Shown in pieces: positions 37,911 to 49,739 of a DNA stretch of 64,000 nucleotides; positions within the stretch are counted from its first letter, which is position 1; every line of letters begins with the position of its first letter. The notes beneath the pieces were generated by a model. It was not told the origin of the DNA and made no database searches. It worked only from the letters and a program-made list of their open reading frames with translations. Location of the stretch: contig CM060900.1 of the NCBI GenBank assembly GCA_030762935.1, positions 386,772,132 through 386,836,131 on the forward strand. Direction: 5' to 3'. Position numbers and translations under genes: made by a program. This stretch comes from Hymenopus coronatus. Taxonomy: Eukaryota > Arthropoda > Insecta > Mantodea > Hymenopodidae.

Positions 37911-38185
37911 CCTACACTTTAAATAACTTAGGATATTGTAAATTAACGAGTTCGGGTTACCGGGGCACAACGTACAGTTGATAAACGTTTACCTCTACCA
38001 ATCTGCCAAGTTCATCTCTGGGTTCAACAGATCTTATAGTAAGGGTATTTCCCCCTTCACTTTAAGTAACTTAGTATGTGTAATTTAGGAAATTCAGGTT
38101 ATTGCAAGGCATTAGATTCATATGAATTTTGTTGCCCTAAATTCGTCTCTGGGTTCAACGGATCTTATTGTAAGGGTGGGTTAGT
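37911..38185. repeat. Diverged tandem duplication, two units of ~130-143 bp
   Basis: ACTTTAAATAACTTAGG near 37,915 recurs as ACTTTAAGTAACTTAG near 38,058. CATCTCTGGGTTCAACAGAT near 38,013 recurs as CGTCTCTGGGTTCAACGGAT near 38,145. The order is conserved, so this is an old two-unit tandem duplication. Confidence 0.8.
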
Positions 38186-38308
38186 GTATGTTTGGAAGGA
38201 ACAAATGGCGTCCCTACGTTTCAATTAGTAGTTTGCCTATTATAATCTGAAAAAGCAATCTTAATAACTGTAGAATAAACTTTGTATTGTCGACTTGGCA
38301 GCTGCACA

Positions 38309-38563
38309 TTAAGACATAACAAATCCTGCATCTTGAGGAAATGAGGTAGGAGGTATTTTCCATTTCCCAGCTCTAGAGAACCTATTGTCCACGAAAACCA
38401 ACTTCATAGGGATTTCTGTCTTGGCAGATTTCATCTTTACCCGTCTTCTTCCGTCCAGCCTTATTTCAAAATTGGGGCGGATCCAGGCCAATACTAAGCG
38501 CTCCGCTACTCTATAGTTTTCTTTTGCAAGATAACCTAGAGCAACGAGCAACGTCTCCAGCAT
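38309..38563 (-). other. Unassigned 84-codon open frame
   Basis: The minus-strand frame starts MLETLLVALGYLAKENYRVA and includes a basic stretch (RLDGRRRVKMKS). Its composition is more protein-like than most short frames here and its DNA is less AT-rich. I cannot name a family. It could be a single exon, a relic or chance. Confidence 0.2.
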
Positions 38564-38625
38564 TTTAATAGTGGGAGTCGTAATTCATCTCTTCCATCAA
38601 CGAAAGCCTTCCAAACAAGAGCGAG

Positions 38626-38649
38626 GGAGAGAGAGAGAGAAGGAGAGAA
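38626..38649. repeat. (GA)n microsatellite
   Basis: A short GA-rich run. Confidence 0.85.
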
Positions 38650-38654
38650 GGGGG

Positions 38655-39035
38655 ATTTAGGGCTTCAGGCGCATCATACACACACAGACCAGCAATTTTA
38701 GCAGCACAAAATTCTCCCCTTCCCTTTCATACGCTTTTCATTCCTCGTAGCAGGATATGCAACCCACCTCCATGGACTGCTCCTCTGTAAAAACATAGCG
38801 CTCATTTGGTGGGCATTATTCAAGTGAGACTAGACGGAAGGCATTCATCATATTCTTCAACTACCGTCAAACTTAAACGTTAGGTTCAGGATCCGACATT
38901 TGGTTTGCGTCTAATAAATGTGCTGTTTATGCTGGATTTGGAAGATAGGCGCGAGACCTTATCTAAATAGCATTGTAACGCAGCTTGGACATGCATTAAT
39001 TTTGGTTAGTGAAAAAACCTAAGAAATAGGAATAG
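38655..39035. other. Non-coding stretch
   Basis: Nothing is recognised. Confidence 0.35.
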
Positions 39036-39036
39036 A

Positions 39037-39578
39037 AAACGGAAGGAGGTAACTCGGCACCGAACATTATATTCGTTATTTTACCTCAGCCCTACGAGGG
39101 GGCGCCCCCAGGAGGGAGGAGTCAGTTGAGAGGATACACCGCTCCGTCAGGACCAGCAGTGGAGGCACGGCAAACACAGGTTTTCCATGGTTCACAGATA
39201 GAAGCACCCGGGGACCCTGAGCGACATGGAGTCTAACGCTCTCATTTCGGTGCGGTCATTATCCTGACAACAGCCCGAAGTCGGGGAATGGGGATTTAAA
39301 ATGAGCATACAATTTCTGCCACGCTGCACCGAGCACCATCACCGACACTTCCATTCCTGAAAGAAACCAATGGGATGAAGGATGAATAAAATGGCAATGG
39401 GAACGAATGGAGGTACATGAAATTCCGGAGACGAATGAAACCTACCCAGCAGTCAGTTGGCAACCAAGGGAAAACCCCGAAATAACCATGGGTTAGGTAG
39501 ACCGACCATGGGGATGAAACCCATGACCTCCTGAATGCAGATTAGGACGAACATTTCTGAGCCATCCCGATCTGTAAT
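39037..39578 (-). repeat. SINE family A, copy 3
   Basis: On the minus strand it runs from GATCGGGATGGCTCAGAAAT (A-box region) and GGGTTTCATCCCCATGG (B-box region) through the central block (ACCCATGGTTATTTCGGGG, GCTGGGTAGGTTTCATTC) to the A body (GTGATGGTGCTCGGTGCAGC) and the terminal CGGTGCCGAGTTACCTCC. It has the same gene order and ends as copy 1, with independent substitutions. Confidence 0.85.
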
Positions 39579-39579
39579 C

Positions 39580-42240
39580 TAAGAAATAAGTTATTGATCG
39601 TACGTTACTCTAACATGTTAGATATTTGATGCAGATATCAAGAGATTGCAGTACTAATGAGAAAAATACTTTATAGTAGATATAGTATATATTCTGTTCG
39701 CCCTGACACTGCATATACACCGGTCTCTTTATGGAAGTGGAGGCTATGTGAAAGTTTCATACTAATTCAAAGTGGTACTTAGGTATAGGGTGTGTTTTAA
39801 AAAAGAAAATATCCTATTTTTTCTGCCTATGAAAAAAATGCAGATAACAAGGCATTTAATTATATCTCCAACCTGCAGTCAACGATTATGCCGTTCTCTA
39901 TTTTAATTCTGTGATCTGAGACCTTATGTTTGCTCTCAGCCGGAATGTACTAAATCAGCCAGCTGAAGATGATTCCAAGTGATAATTTTTCATGATAAAA
40001 TTAACAAAATAGTAGCACTATTAATGTGGAAGACAGTCCGCATGATTACATATTCAAATTCAATGGTTCGTATTTTTCTGTAAAGGGGCACAAAACATGA
40101 CCGTGCCCACTACCTTGCTTAGTGGTCCAGAAAGGCTTTGAAATATTTTATTTCCTCATAAACTAGTATTCAAAATGGAGTAATTTCAGCGAGATGTATT
40201 GAAATATTCTTAGTAACCAGTTTGTAAGGACGTGAGAACCTTTGCTTTTAGCATGTGGTCGTACAGCAAGTCGAACATGATGAAATTTCACACACTCAAT
40301 CTGAATTGTTAAATGTTTTACTCATAAAAGAGTGTTATAAACCACCACTGGTAAAGATAAAGCAAACTTCATAGTGGTGTATTTTGTCCTCTAAATCTAA
40401 AGATTTCACTATGATTTTAAAAGAAGAAATTAGTAATTCATTCCACCCATTTTAAAAATTGTCTTATCCATATGGTGACTACTTGAGTCAGAAAATAGAA
40501 CCTGAATAAATCATTATTTCTAGTGGAACCAATGTACATGAATTTAAACCGCAACTACAAGAGGCATTTATTGTCCGATGTGGTTATGAAGTTAACAGGC
40601 AGAAACACCACATACCCCTTGTTGGTGAGCAAATAGAAATCCTGAATCCAGGATATACTTACTTAAAACACAAAGAAAACACATGCTTTCTTCATTATTA
40701 ACGTTTAACTATGAATAATGCTGAAAGGTATAGGTACTATCTAGTGGATAATTTGAAAATAAAACGTGATATTAGTTTTGTTTTTGGAATCAAATAATCA
40801 ATGACATTGTTTTAATTAATAATTTCATAGTTATACATTAGGTAAATTTAAGTTATTATAAGATAAATTAATTGCATTATTTTTACTATATGAGTACTGT
40901 AAAGGAAATTCTAAAGATTTGTTTTAATTGATTGAAGGTGATTTTATTAATTGTTGTACCTTGTGTACGCCTATTGGTGCCATTCGGGGTACTGGAACAG
41001 AAAACGAAAGACCCGTGACAAAAATAAAGTAAAAACATGTAGAACCATTTCCAATTGTATCAATCGAAAAAAAAAAAACAACGTATTCTGCCTTCCTTTA
41101 TAAACGCATTGACCAATGAGGAAATGACTTCATATGTAAATAGCCCTCTTAAAATGTATATGTTAATTCGCTATTGTCTCCGTGACAGCGATGACGCTGA
41201 TAAAGCTGATAATGATGGTTGAATGATTAATCTATAAATCTACCTACTTTTTTCCTAGATTTGTTTATAAAACTGTTGTCTATTGATACTTAAGTGTTTT
41301 AGTTCTATATCCACCCGTTTGAGTCATATAAAGCTAGCTGCTTCCAAAAAGGTCTAACTGGTTGTGGCTATTCAAGTTTTCACTGGGGCGTCGATCAAAA
41401 GATTTGTATAGCCTCGTCCGGTAGCAGCACTCAATTGCACGCCACAACTTAGTCTGAATCTCATTTGTATAACGCTGTACTTTATGTTGCATCAGAAACG
41501 CAATGACTCACTCACTTGCGAGAATGCTTGCTTATTATATTAGTGCGGGAGTGTCTGGAGTGTTGGTGGGAGACGAAGAGGAAAAGTTTTCAGAAGAAAT
41601 TTCGTCATCTATCCCTGGCGTTTCTGATGTTTCTTCTTGAGAGCGCTACACCATCTGCTTATCTCTCCTTGTCCCTTCAACCGGCCAGTCATTCTGTCGC
41701 CTTCTTAGTGATTAACTCGGGCCATAGCCGCTGCGTCGCATTTTGGGAAATATGTTTTGGGGAATGCCAAGTTTTTAAAAGGTGTTTTAAATGTATTACA
41801 GTTCCGGATTATTAAACTACGTTTCAAAATATTTAAGAGAGCGATTTTAGGTTTTGGGATCCAATGAGATCCTTTCTTAAGCTTTGACATTGCACAAATA
41901 TATTTCTGTTTGTGAACAAAGTGGCTGTCAGCTCCTTCCTGATCTTTCAACACATACTTGGGGATATAGTTATATAGGATATCAGTAAAATTTCAAAAAG
42001 GATAAGAGATGTTTATTTTAGTAAGAAGCAAGGTATGCATATCACCATATGATTAAAGGGAAAGGGTAGACAACGGAGGGGGCAGCTTGAGCACTGCGAC
42101 CTACGCACGAATTTTGTGGCTAACCCTCCAGGAAGAAGGGACGAGATAAGGAAACTATAGGAAGCTACAGACCGCAGGCAGACAGGTCACAGAGATACAC
42201 GGAAGTCCCTAACATTTTCAAGCACCATGACCTCGCTCAC
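39580..42240. other. AT-rich non-coding stretch
   Basis: No gene is recognised. Two open frames at 41,516-41,815 (+, 99 codons) and 41,705-41,953 (-) overlap antisense and neither is recognisable. Confidence 0.35.
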
Positions 42241-42250
42241 TGCTGGACCT

Positions 42251-42385
42251 GCCAGATTGCGCGGATGCACTTTCAATGGAAAGAATGCGCCCTAGACCCT
42301 AGAGGGCTGCTAATTCAACGGGTTGCTTGATCGCCCTGATCTAGGGCGCATTCTTTCCATTGAAAGTGCATCCGCGCAATCTGGC
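42251..42385. repeat. Perfect 46-bp inverted repeat with 43-nt loop
   Basis: The left arm is 42,251-42,296 and the right arm 42,340-42,385. Comparing them base by base I find no mismatch over 46 positions. Key words are GCCAGATTGCGCGGATGCAC at the outer end and GAATGCGCCCTAGA at the inner end. The arms are GC-richer than the flanks. Either strand would fold into a long uninterrupted hairpin. Confidence 0.9.
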
Positions 42386-42399
42386 CACACCGCCATGCC

Positions 42400-42565
42400 G
42401 CATAAACCTAGAAGCCCACCTTTAAGATGAAAAGGAAACGTAATAAAATGGATGTGATGGAAAGTAAATCGTGGTGGAATACACGGGAATCGGTCGGCGG
42501 GAATCGAGCCCCGTATCTCCAGAATACGAGGCACACACGTCACCGCTGTACCATCTCTGTTGGTT
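42400..42565 (-). repeat. tRNA-like SINE fragment
   Basis: On the minus strand: ATGGTACAGCGGTGACGTGT (A-box region), CTCGTATTCTGGAGATACGG (anticodon-arm-like) and GGGCTCGATTCCCGCCGACC (B box). A short body follows with TTTCCATCACATCC. It abuts the right arm of the hairpin at 42,251-42,385. Confidence 0.65.
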
Positions 42566-42569
42566 AACT

Positions 42570-43260
42570 ATGAATAATACATTTTATTGATATCTTTGTG
42601 CCGTTTAATTTGATATACGTGTCTATGTAATTTCCTAATACATTGTACGCAATTAATACTTTTATAGTTAAGTAATATTTCCCTATCTATTAGATTTTGC
42701 TGGTAAAAAGTTGAGCCACCTTAAAAGTGTACATTTGACAGAGAACCTGCTATTTTTATTGACCAGAAGTGACGCTATCACAGATGTGGGTGAGTTAAAA
42801 TTTTACAAATATATTGATAGAGGTAGCCAAGTAAACCCCGTAACAACAAATTTTAGTTGATTGTCTAAGAGTATTAGAATTCAAGCATATACCCCTGTGA
42901 AAAAACGGCCAATAGGATAATTTTAAGGTAGTAGGGCAAATCATTTATAAACAGCTAACATTTAGATCCAGTGCCTTGTCTTGTTATACAACCGGTGTGG
43001 AATACAGGACTGTCGGAACAATAGTTTCCAGATAAAAAGACTAAGTTGGTATTCCGTGGTAGAAATCATATTTCTGTGAACAGTGCAGTTAACTGAAGGA
43101 ATATTTCGGTTGATTTGTGTAATAAACGTGAATACAGAAGTGTAATTCCGTCCAGTAATGAATTGATTAATTGCCGCGATAAAACAAACCTCTATTTTTA
43201 ACGCCACTGATAGCTACCGAAAATAAATTCCGGCGGAGGTATGAATGATACTTAGTTCGC
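42570..43260. other. AT-rich non-coding stretch
   Basis: Nothing is recognised. Confidence 0.35.
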
Positions 43261-43263
43261 GAA

Positions 43264-43465
43264 GCCACGTGGTATAGTTGTAGTTAGAATCACTCGTGAA
43301 AACTTGCAGTGAAAATCCGAATTAAGATTAAACGTACATGCATTTTGAATAGTTTGATAAAAGCCTCGTGGTTTATTTGTAGTTAGCATCATTCATGAAA
43401 AATATCTGTGAAAATCCGAATTAAGAGTAAACATACGTACATGCATTTTGAACAGTGTGATAAAA
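43264..43465. repeat. Tandem duplication, two units of ~100 bp
   Basis: Unit 1 (43,264-43,362) and unit 2 (43,363-43,465) share GTAGTTAG, GTGAAAATCCGAATTAAGA and GTACATGCATTTTGAA in order. Each begins GCC and is followed by TGATAAAA at its end. A third unit starts as GCCAC at 43,466 and then stops matching. Confidence 0.9.
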
Positions 43466-43469
43466 GCCA

Positions 43470-43785
43470 CATTCTCCACGAAAACTGAGGGAGAGAAATT
43501 TGGAGTATCCGATCAAGGAAGTGCTGAGTGTGAATGATTGTGATAATTAAATCCAGTAGCTGCGATGTCCTTTGCGTTCCATTTCCACCTGCCCTAATTG
43601 CAAAACTCCATCGCCAGACCCGTTTGCGTCCATAAACCTAAGGAAGATTACCCATCGCTCCAATGAGTGCAATGTCTCCAGAGCCAATATTTAAATATTA
43701 GTATCAGATATCAGTACTAAATCGCATCAACATATTTTTGGAGATGCGTGCTGAAGCAGATGCCGCAACGAGAGGACCTCAAAAC
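43470..43785. other. Non-coding stretch
   Basis: Nothing is recognised. Confidence 0.3.
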
Positions 43786-43789
43786 GGCT

Positions 43790-44345
43790 CCAGTGATTGC
43801 ACCCTTGTTTACAGTCTTCCACGGCGTAAGGTTAAGATTAGGATATTCACGGACGGGGTCCGTAGTCTCTTGAGCAGAACACCGCAGGTAGGCCCCTGAG
43901 GCCCTTTGCGACTCACATGATCCCAGAGAGGGATGAGGGGAGAGACACAAAGGTGTCTATATCCGGATGACGACGGGCGCAAGCAAGAACAGGGTTCTTA
44001 ACGCTTCCAGATTAAACGCTGCCTGGACTCAACTCACAAGCCGCGAGACTTCAGAGGCTCCCCGAAGGGACCCTACCCCAAAAGCACCAGATCGGGCTGT
44101 ACCGCGACAAATCTCTACAGTGCGTAAGCAACCATTCAGGCGCATCCCGTCAAACACCGTCGCCTGGTCCTTTAACACCGAGGAATTGGTAGGAGAAGGA
44201 AAATGTGGGGCATGTAATGAACATTCCCAGCATTTGAATGGCGACCTGGGGAAATCCCCGAACACAAATCATGGGTCAGGATAACCGGCCACGGGGATCG
44301 AACCCTCCACCTGCCTAATGTGACACGTGCAAGATGGTAAGTTGG
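43790..44345 (-). repeat. SINE family C, copy 1
   Basis: On the minus strand the head carries AGGTGGAGGGTTCGATCCCC (B box). The shared centre follows: CGGGGATTTCCCCAGGTCGC and AAATGCTGGGAATGTTCATT. The C body has AAAGGACCAGGCGACGGTGT and runs into a GC-rich 3' part. The three overlapping 78-105 codon frames here (43,717-43,950, 43,967-44,284 and 44,029-44,265) are not preserved in the copy at 61,392-61,745. The 3' boundary is approximate. Confidence 0.75.
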
Positions 44346-44349
44346 TGCA

Positions 44350-45835
44350 ACAGTGACACGAGACAACCCTGCCTCAAATAAAAATGATGACATTGAGAAA
44401 GTTTTGCATATAGTATAATGGAGTGACAATGAAGATCAGCATGATATTTTTTCCGATTCGATGGAAGATGAAAATGGTCAAGAAGTACAACATGATGTTA
44501 CAAATGAATAAAACTGTAATTCAGTAAACATTTATAATAACGAAGTATGCAATAATAACAATAATTTTATTCTAAGAATTTTACAGCCTGAACAACTCAC
44601 ACACCAAATGTATCACGTGACATGGTACTGAAAATGGTTAATGTTATGCCAAAAAGGTGAATACAGGTTAAATTTATGAGTAGTGTTTATTATTTTATAC
44701 TAATTAGGTATTAAGTATTTTGTACGCATCACCTAAAGAAGCCCGTTAGTAGCATACTTATATTGTATACTATAGCATTAAAAAGGCTAGCTCACTATCG
44801 CGGTGGACAATGTTATCGATTGATATGCTAGCGATATATTAGAATTTTGCCCTCGGTTAAATATAATCCATTAAAAGCTTAATCTCGTAGCAATTTGCTG
44901 TAGGGATGACCGGAAATTGCGCATCGCTCTTGATATGAAAAATGGGCACTTTATGAAATGTTGCGCCGGAGGATTGCTGCAGAAGCTGTCAAATACAGGA
45001 AGAGATAAATCCCGAGTTAAGTAAAGCAGTCACATAATTCAACAGTTTCGATAGTCCGATTATCAATGCTAGCATTATTCACAGGAGTCTCTTTCACTTT
45101 TAAAATTATTGCTGCGCAGCAGTACAGTTCGTCAGAGCTCCAGTTTTCATATGTATTTTGAAATACAGTACTGTAGTGATTGTATCATTTAAAACTATCT
45201 ATTTAGGAGTGTTACATTTGTGTGCTGCTTAGTTGATACTGACCAACAATGTTTATATTGACTAATCACGATCGTTTGATTCCAGGGATCCTATTTTTCG
45301 GATAATACTTCAATTGGTTGCTGAACTGTCATAATATAAGTAGGCATGATTAGATTGTCCACTCACCTCCGTAGCAGTATCAAACCTGTTTCAAATTGAA
45401 ATACATTAAAATTAAAACACACGCCAACACATCTTCACAGAAGCTGTATATATAGATGAGTCACAGTACCATTCACCATTCTGGAGAAAGGTATCCGATC
45501 CACTTGAGTTTCATTACCGAAAAATAACAAAACAGTGTCAGTATCCAAATAAACGTTTTTCTTGGTAAAATGTCTAATATGACCTCTATATACCCTATCT
45601 TAATTTTTAGCTACGTTCTCATTCCCACTGTTATGAAATTGACTAGTATTCCGAGATACATTATATTTTTTATTCATTAGTAAGGTGTGATCTCACAGAT
45701 AATGCATTAGTAATTTGATTTTAAAAATAAAGCAAGTGAGTATTTAATCTTTATATAACCTTTACATTTTATTTACGGAATAGCCTCAATTCGATTTTGC
45801 TAGTTTCATCAAGTATTGTTGACACAAGTAGCGGA
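44350..45835. other. AT-rich non-coding stretch
   Basis: Nothing is recognised. Confidence 0.35.
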
Positions 45836-45839
45836 AGTC

Positions 45840-45995
45840 ATTTAGATGTACACTCGTGAACGGGTGGTCTGCGGTTCAAATCCTTTGCCGACCTTACTCC
45901 CTGTCATTTTTCCAGCTTTTTCTCAGTCCTGATAACTGAAACATGCTGATGGTATAACCTACACTTAGACCTGAACAATTTTCTTAAAAAATTCC
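45840..45995 (+). repeat. tRNA-like SINE fragment
   Basis: The B-box region GGTCTGCGGTTCAAATCC is preceded by TACACTCGTGAACGGG. A pyrimidine-rich body follows (CCCTGTCATTTTTCCAGC). The A box is not recognisable. Confidence 0.5.
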
Positions 45996-45999
45996 CTTC

Positions 46000-47410
46000 C
46001 AAATATATTTTCATTCCATACATCGTAAGCAGGCATAGTCTTAAATAAGTTACTCACATTGAAACCATTATCAGAGCAAATAATGCAAAATTATGCCAAG
46101 GGTCACGTACCTTTCGCAGGTAAATACCGGTCCATATTTCAAACTCTAAAAACTCAGTACAAGGGTTGGGGGATGGTTATCTGCGACTTTTCTGCCTACA
46201 GTTCCGTGACAGTTCAACCTTATTTCCTTCCGTCCTGGCTTTAATGCTTAGAAATTTCTATATCTGATCATAACTATCCACAGCTTATCGTGCTGTATGT
46301 AGTAGGAACGAGCATTAAAACAAATGAAATAAAAACCATCGATAAATTCGAAACTCTCGTGGTAGCGTAAGATTGAATAAGTTGCTGACTATAACCACAT
46401 ACTATTTCTATAATTGTGGCTTCGAAATGATACGCTAGTTGCTAAACTCACGGTTTATATTCATTTTGCTAATGCAACTTTAAGAGAATCATTTTGAAAC
46501 CTCGAAGCTATTCACTGCATTTGCACGATGTGGGTTAGTAAATTTTTCCCCACAAGTTAATAATAATTAGACAGGTGTTTAAATTTACATGTAGTGACGA
46601 CAGCAGCTTCTGCGACACCATTTCTTTGCGGATGTTCTGTGTACAATATATTCAAGTAATTTGTCAAACTTTTACTTATGAGTGTTGCAGTCAAGTAGTC
46701 TATGGATTTGGAACCTCTTGTAGTGTTTGCATCAGACCTCCAAAAATGCAGATGTTCAGGTGGATGCTAAATCAAATTGACTATAATAAAAGTAATAATT
46801 TGCAATGTAGGGATCTTTAGAACATTGAATAATGTGTAGTGGATAAAATCATGTTCTGAGGAGCTAAATATTTCTAGCGGTTATCTACAAATCTGTACAG
46901 TAAGGTTCAAAGTGCAGACATTGTCTCTTTATATGAACCTCTTACAGTAAAAAGGCAACTAATCCAAAATGTATTTGATCTTTGTGGGTTTAAGTGGAAC
47001 AATGGATAGCATACTTACATTATCTGCACAATATGGTGGTCCTGGCACGACTTCAATTTTCTTCTTATTTCAGATAGCAAGGTTTTGCTTATTTTTTGTG
47101 TTTTCTTTTAAATTAGAAATGTGACATCTGTTTTGCTGCAGTAGGAGGTTAATGTAAACAGTTAATGTGTGCTGCAGTTACGCTTCTTGTTACACTATTT
47201 GGTTCATCATTAAGTTGGCATAAATGCAAAGAAACTATAGAGAGCTTGAAAAGCGTTATTTCGGCGTGGGTGTTGAAGTACGATAATACGTGTTACTTTA
47301 CGAGCAGTGAGGAACACTTGCGACAATTTGGGCTATTCACTCGACTTGCAGTCTACAGTATACACATTACGTACTGCGAGTTGTTATTAATCGATTATAA
47401 TTTATACTTC
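46000..47410. other. AT-rich non-coding stretch
   Basis: Nothing is recognised beyond short open frames, the longest 81-98 codons (46,575-46,820; 47,165-47,461). Confidence 0.35.
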
Positions 47411-47415
47411 TGTAA

Positions 47416-48789
47416 TATACAAGATGTTATTAGACTACACCGACATATTTTTAGAGAATAAACAGGTGTCTTGAACAGGTAATTTGAGATAGGAGACCTA
47501 TGGCATGTTTTTTCAAATTTCTAAGTTACGGCTATTAGTTTCTAAAGTGCCTGTTGATATTGGTTAATGATATTATTAGAAGGCATAACATACAGAAACG
47601 AAGGAGGTGTTTCATATTTAATTCTCTGGTGAAATAGTTATGATATTAGCTTTAAAGTAAACGTACTCTTTTTTTTGAGTGTGAGTCCTCTTCACCAAGG
47701 TTTTTTTTTAGTTCTATTAGCTTAAATTTTTAATGCATGTTAGAATTTCAGCATACCTAAAAACACCATTAGTTATAATCCCTGCTAACGAAAGTTTGTA
47801 TCAAGCCCAATACATTGACTGCTGGATTTCAAAATGGGCAGTTTGTGGAGTAAAAGAAAGAAGCAAAGGATAAAATTATTATCAGTCTTTACAACTGTTT
47901 TATAAGGAGTGCTCGAAATGGCCACCTGCATTTTCAAGCCAAATTTGAAGGAACGATTGTCGTACTCTATTCAAGATTTGTGTAAAGTAATCAATCTCTT
48001 GATTAACTGTAAAATAGGTTCATATCTGCAAGTTTAGAGGTGTGCATATTGTCTATGTTGTCTCGTAGACGTTCCTCAGCATAGGACAAACCTCAATGAG
48101 CGGAATAAGGAGGTGATAATAATCTCGCCCTAAGCATACATACAGCACCAATTTTTTTTATGAAATTTAAAATATTTTATGTTCCACTCACATGATTTTC
48201 TCTACCTATTTTGCTACATCTTGTTTTTCTATTTACTTCCTGTTACTTGAAATAAACGTTAACTTAGGGTCTTATTTCATTGGTGGTCAAACAGAAGTAT
48301 GAAGTACACTAGGCTAAACCGATAGATAATCGTTTAACGTTTAAAATGCAATGACTTTCCTGCCTGCCATGTACGTAGTAGATAAAGAAAAAAAAAACAA
48401 CTAAATGACAGGAAACGAGCTCAGGTTTTGGTGTTACTCATAAAGCCACATGGACTGTTACTGAAATGTCTCTACAGTAGATTTTATAACACAAGAAGGT
48501 GCTTAATGGTTCAGAGTTGACAATAGTTTTTAGTATTTTGCTCTGGATTCGAGAGATTTTCATTGCAGTAAATTTTGAGAACGCCATGACGAGTTGCAAA
48601 AAATCGAATTACAGTTTTAAAGATAATATATGCCAAATATTTCGTCCAGCTTTGCATTGATTGCGACCTCTCTGCATCTAACACCAATATATTTAACATC
48701 ATATAACGGCGTTATGTTTAGCAGTGCTTATATCAGACACGTGTACTATCCCTGAAATTATTTCGGTGTAGTTCATTAACATCCTGTAT
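47416..48789 (-). mobile_element. Non-autonomous TIR element, family M, copy 1 (1.37 kb, nested insert)
   Basis: The left end starts ATACAAGATGTTATTAGACT and the right end is TTCATTAACATCCTGTAT. The right end, reversed, matches the left end of copy 2 (58,462-59,075) over roughly 60 bases, including TTATATCAG and CACGTG. The left end matches the copy-2 right end over about 100 bases, including ATTTGAGATAGGAG and TTAGTTTCTAAAGTGCCTGT. The copy therefore lies in the opposite orientation to copy 2. A family H fragment at about 48,178-48,400 sits inside it and partly explains its greater length. No transposase is seen inside. Confidence 0.75.
48178..48400. repeat. Unnamed repeat family H, copy 3 (fragment)
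   Basis: TTCCACTCACATGATTTTCT (48,183) and CTACCTATTTTGC match the copy-2 left end. CATGTACGTAGTAGATAAAG near 48,368 resembles the copy-1 left end. The two ends are only about 180 bp apart, so this is a short or internally deleted copy nested in element M copy 1. Confidence 0.5.
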
Positions 48790-48794
48790 CAGCA

Positions 48795-49500
48795 CTCTGA
48801 CAGTGATGAAGTAGAGTCGAAGATTGATGTTTCAAACCTGGCGGCATAAAGCGTTCATTTTTTATTTATTTCAATTTCTTTTTCTGCGATCTAAACATGC
48901 CAATCAAGATCACTTACTGATCAATGTATTTTACTGTAGCCACTGCTATAGGACAATTTTAATGTTTTATATGAAATGCAGAATATGCTCCAGAGTACAC
49001 CATCATGCACATGAAGTTATTTTCTAAGGAATTTAAAATTCCTGGTCAGAAAGGATAGTGCTTGCTTTAATTTTCATGCAACGATATTTGGTGCACAAAA
49101 TTCATAACTAGAGTACAAAGCTTTAGAAGCAGTAAGAATAAATGTATAGGCTAATCTTTAGCATTTTAGGCATTCTATTCGTTCATTTGATAATCGGAAC
49201 ACCATTGGATCACCTTGGTATGCGAATATCAGTCAATTTTATATGTAAATCTAGTTTGCGCTGGACAATCTCGGTTATCACTTGCTAACTTTACTTGCGT
49301 GTTATAAAGCTTCAGCGAGTTTTTAAATCTCTGTTAACGCATTTTAACGTTATCAATCAAATGATATAAGCTATCAATTTTATTTGATACCCATACATAA
49401 ACGTGAATGTAAAACATCTATGTTAAATAAAGGCGTCTCTCTAATTAGTTCTGGTATAGCTTTACCTTTCTATACTTGACTGTTGACATCCAGTGCGATA
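48795..49500. other. AT-rich non-coding stretch
   Basis: Nothing is recognised. Confidence 0.35.
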
Positions 49501-49504
49501 TGGC

Positions 49505-49735
49505 GCCACAATATCGTGTGCGACTCGCAATCGAGAAGTGCTGTTTGATTCACGTGAGCCATTGGGTTTTTCGGGGGTTTCCCCGGGTCGCCAGCCGAAT
49601 GCTGAGAATGTTCATTACATCCCCAAATTTGCTGCCATCACCTCCTGTTCTTATCTCGACCTTCTCATCTGTTCCAAGAGGCAACATAACTTTAGTGTAC
49701 GTTCCTGGGATCATTATATGTGCATTTAAGGTGTA
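49505..49735 (+). repeat. SINE family C-type head and centre, truncated
   Basis: After GCGACTCGCAATCGAGAAGT the shared centre is well kept: TTTTCGGGGGTTTCCCCGGG, GTCGCCAGCCGAATGCTGAG and TTCATTACATCCCC. The copy stops after about 230 bp, before any body long enough to assign firmly. Confidence 0.75.
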
Positions 49736-49739
49736 ACAT

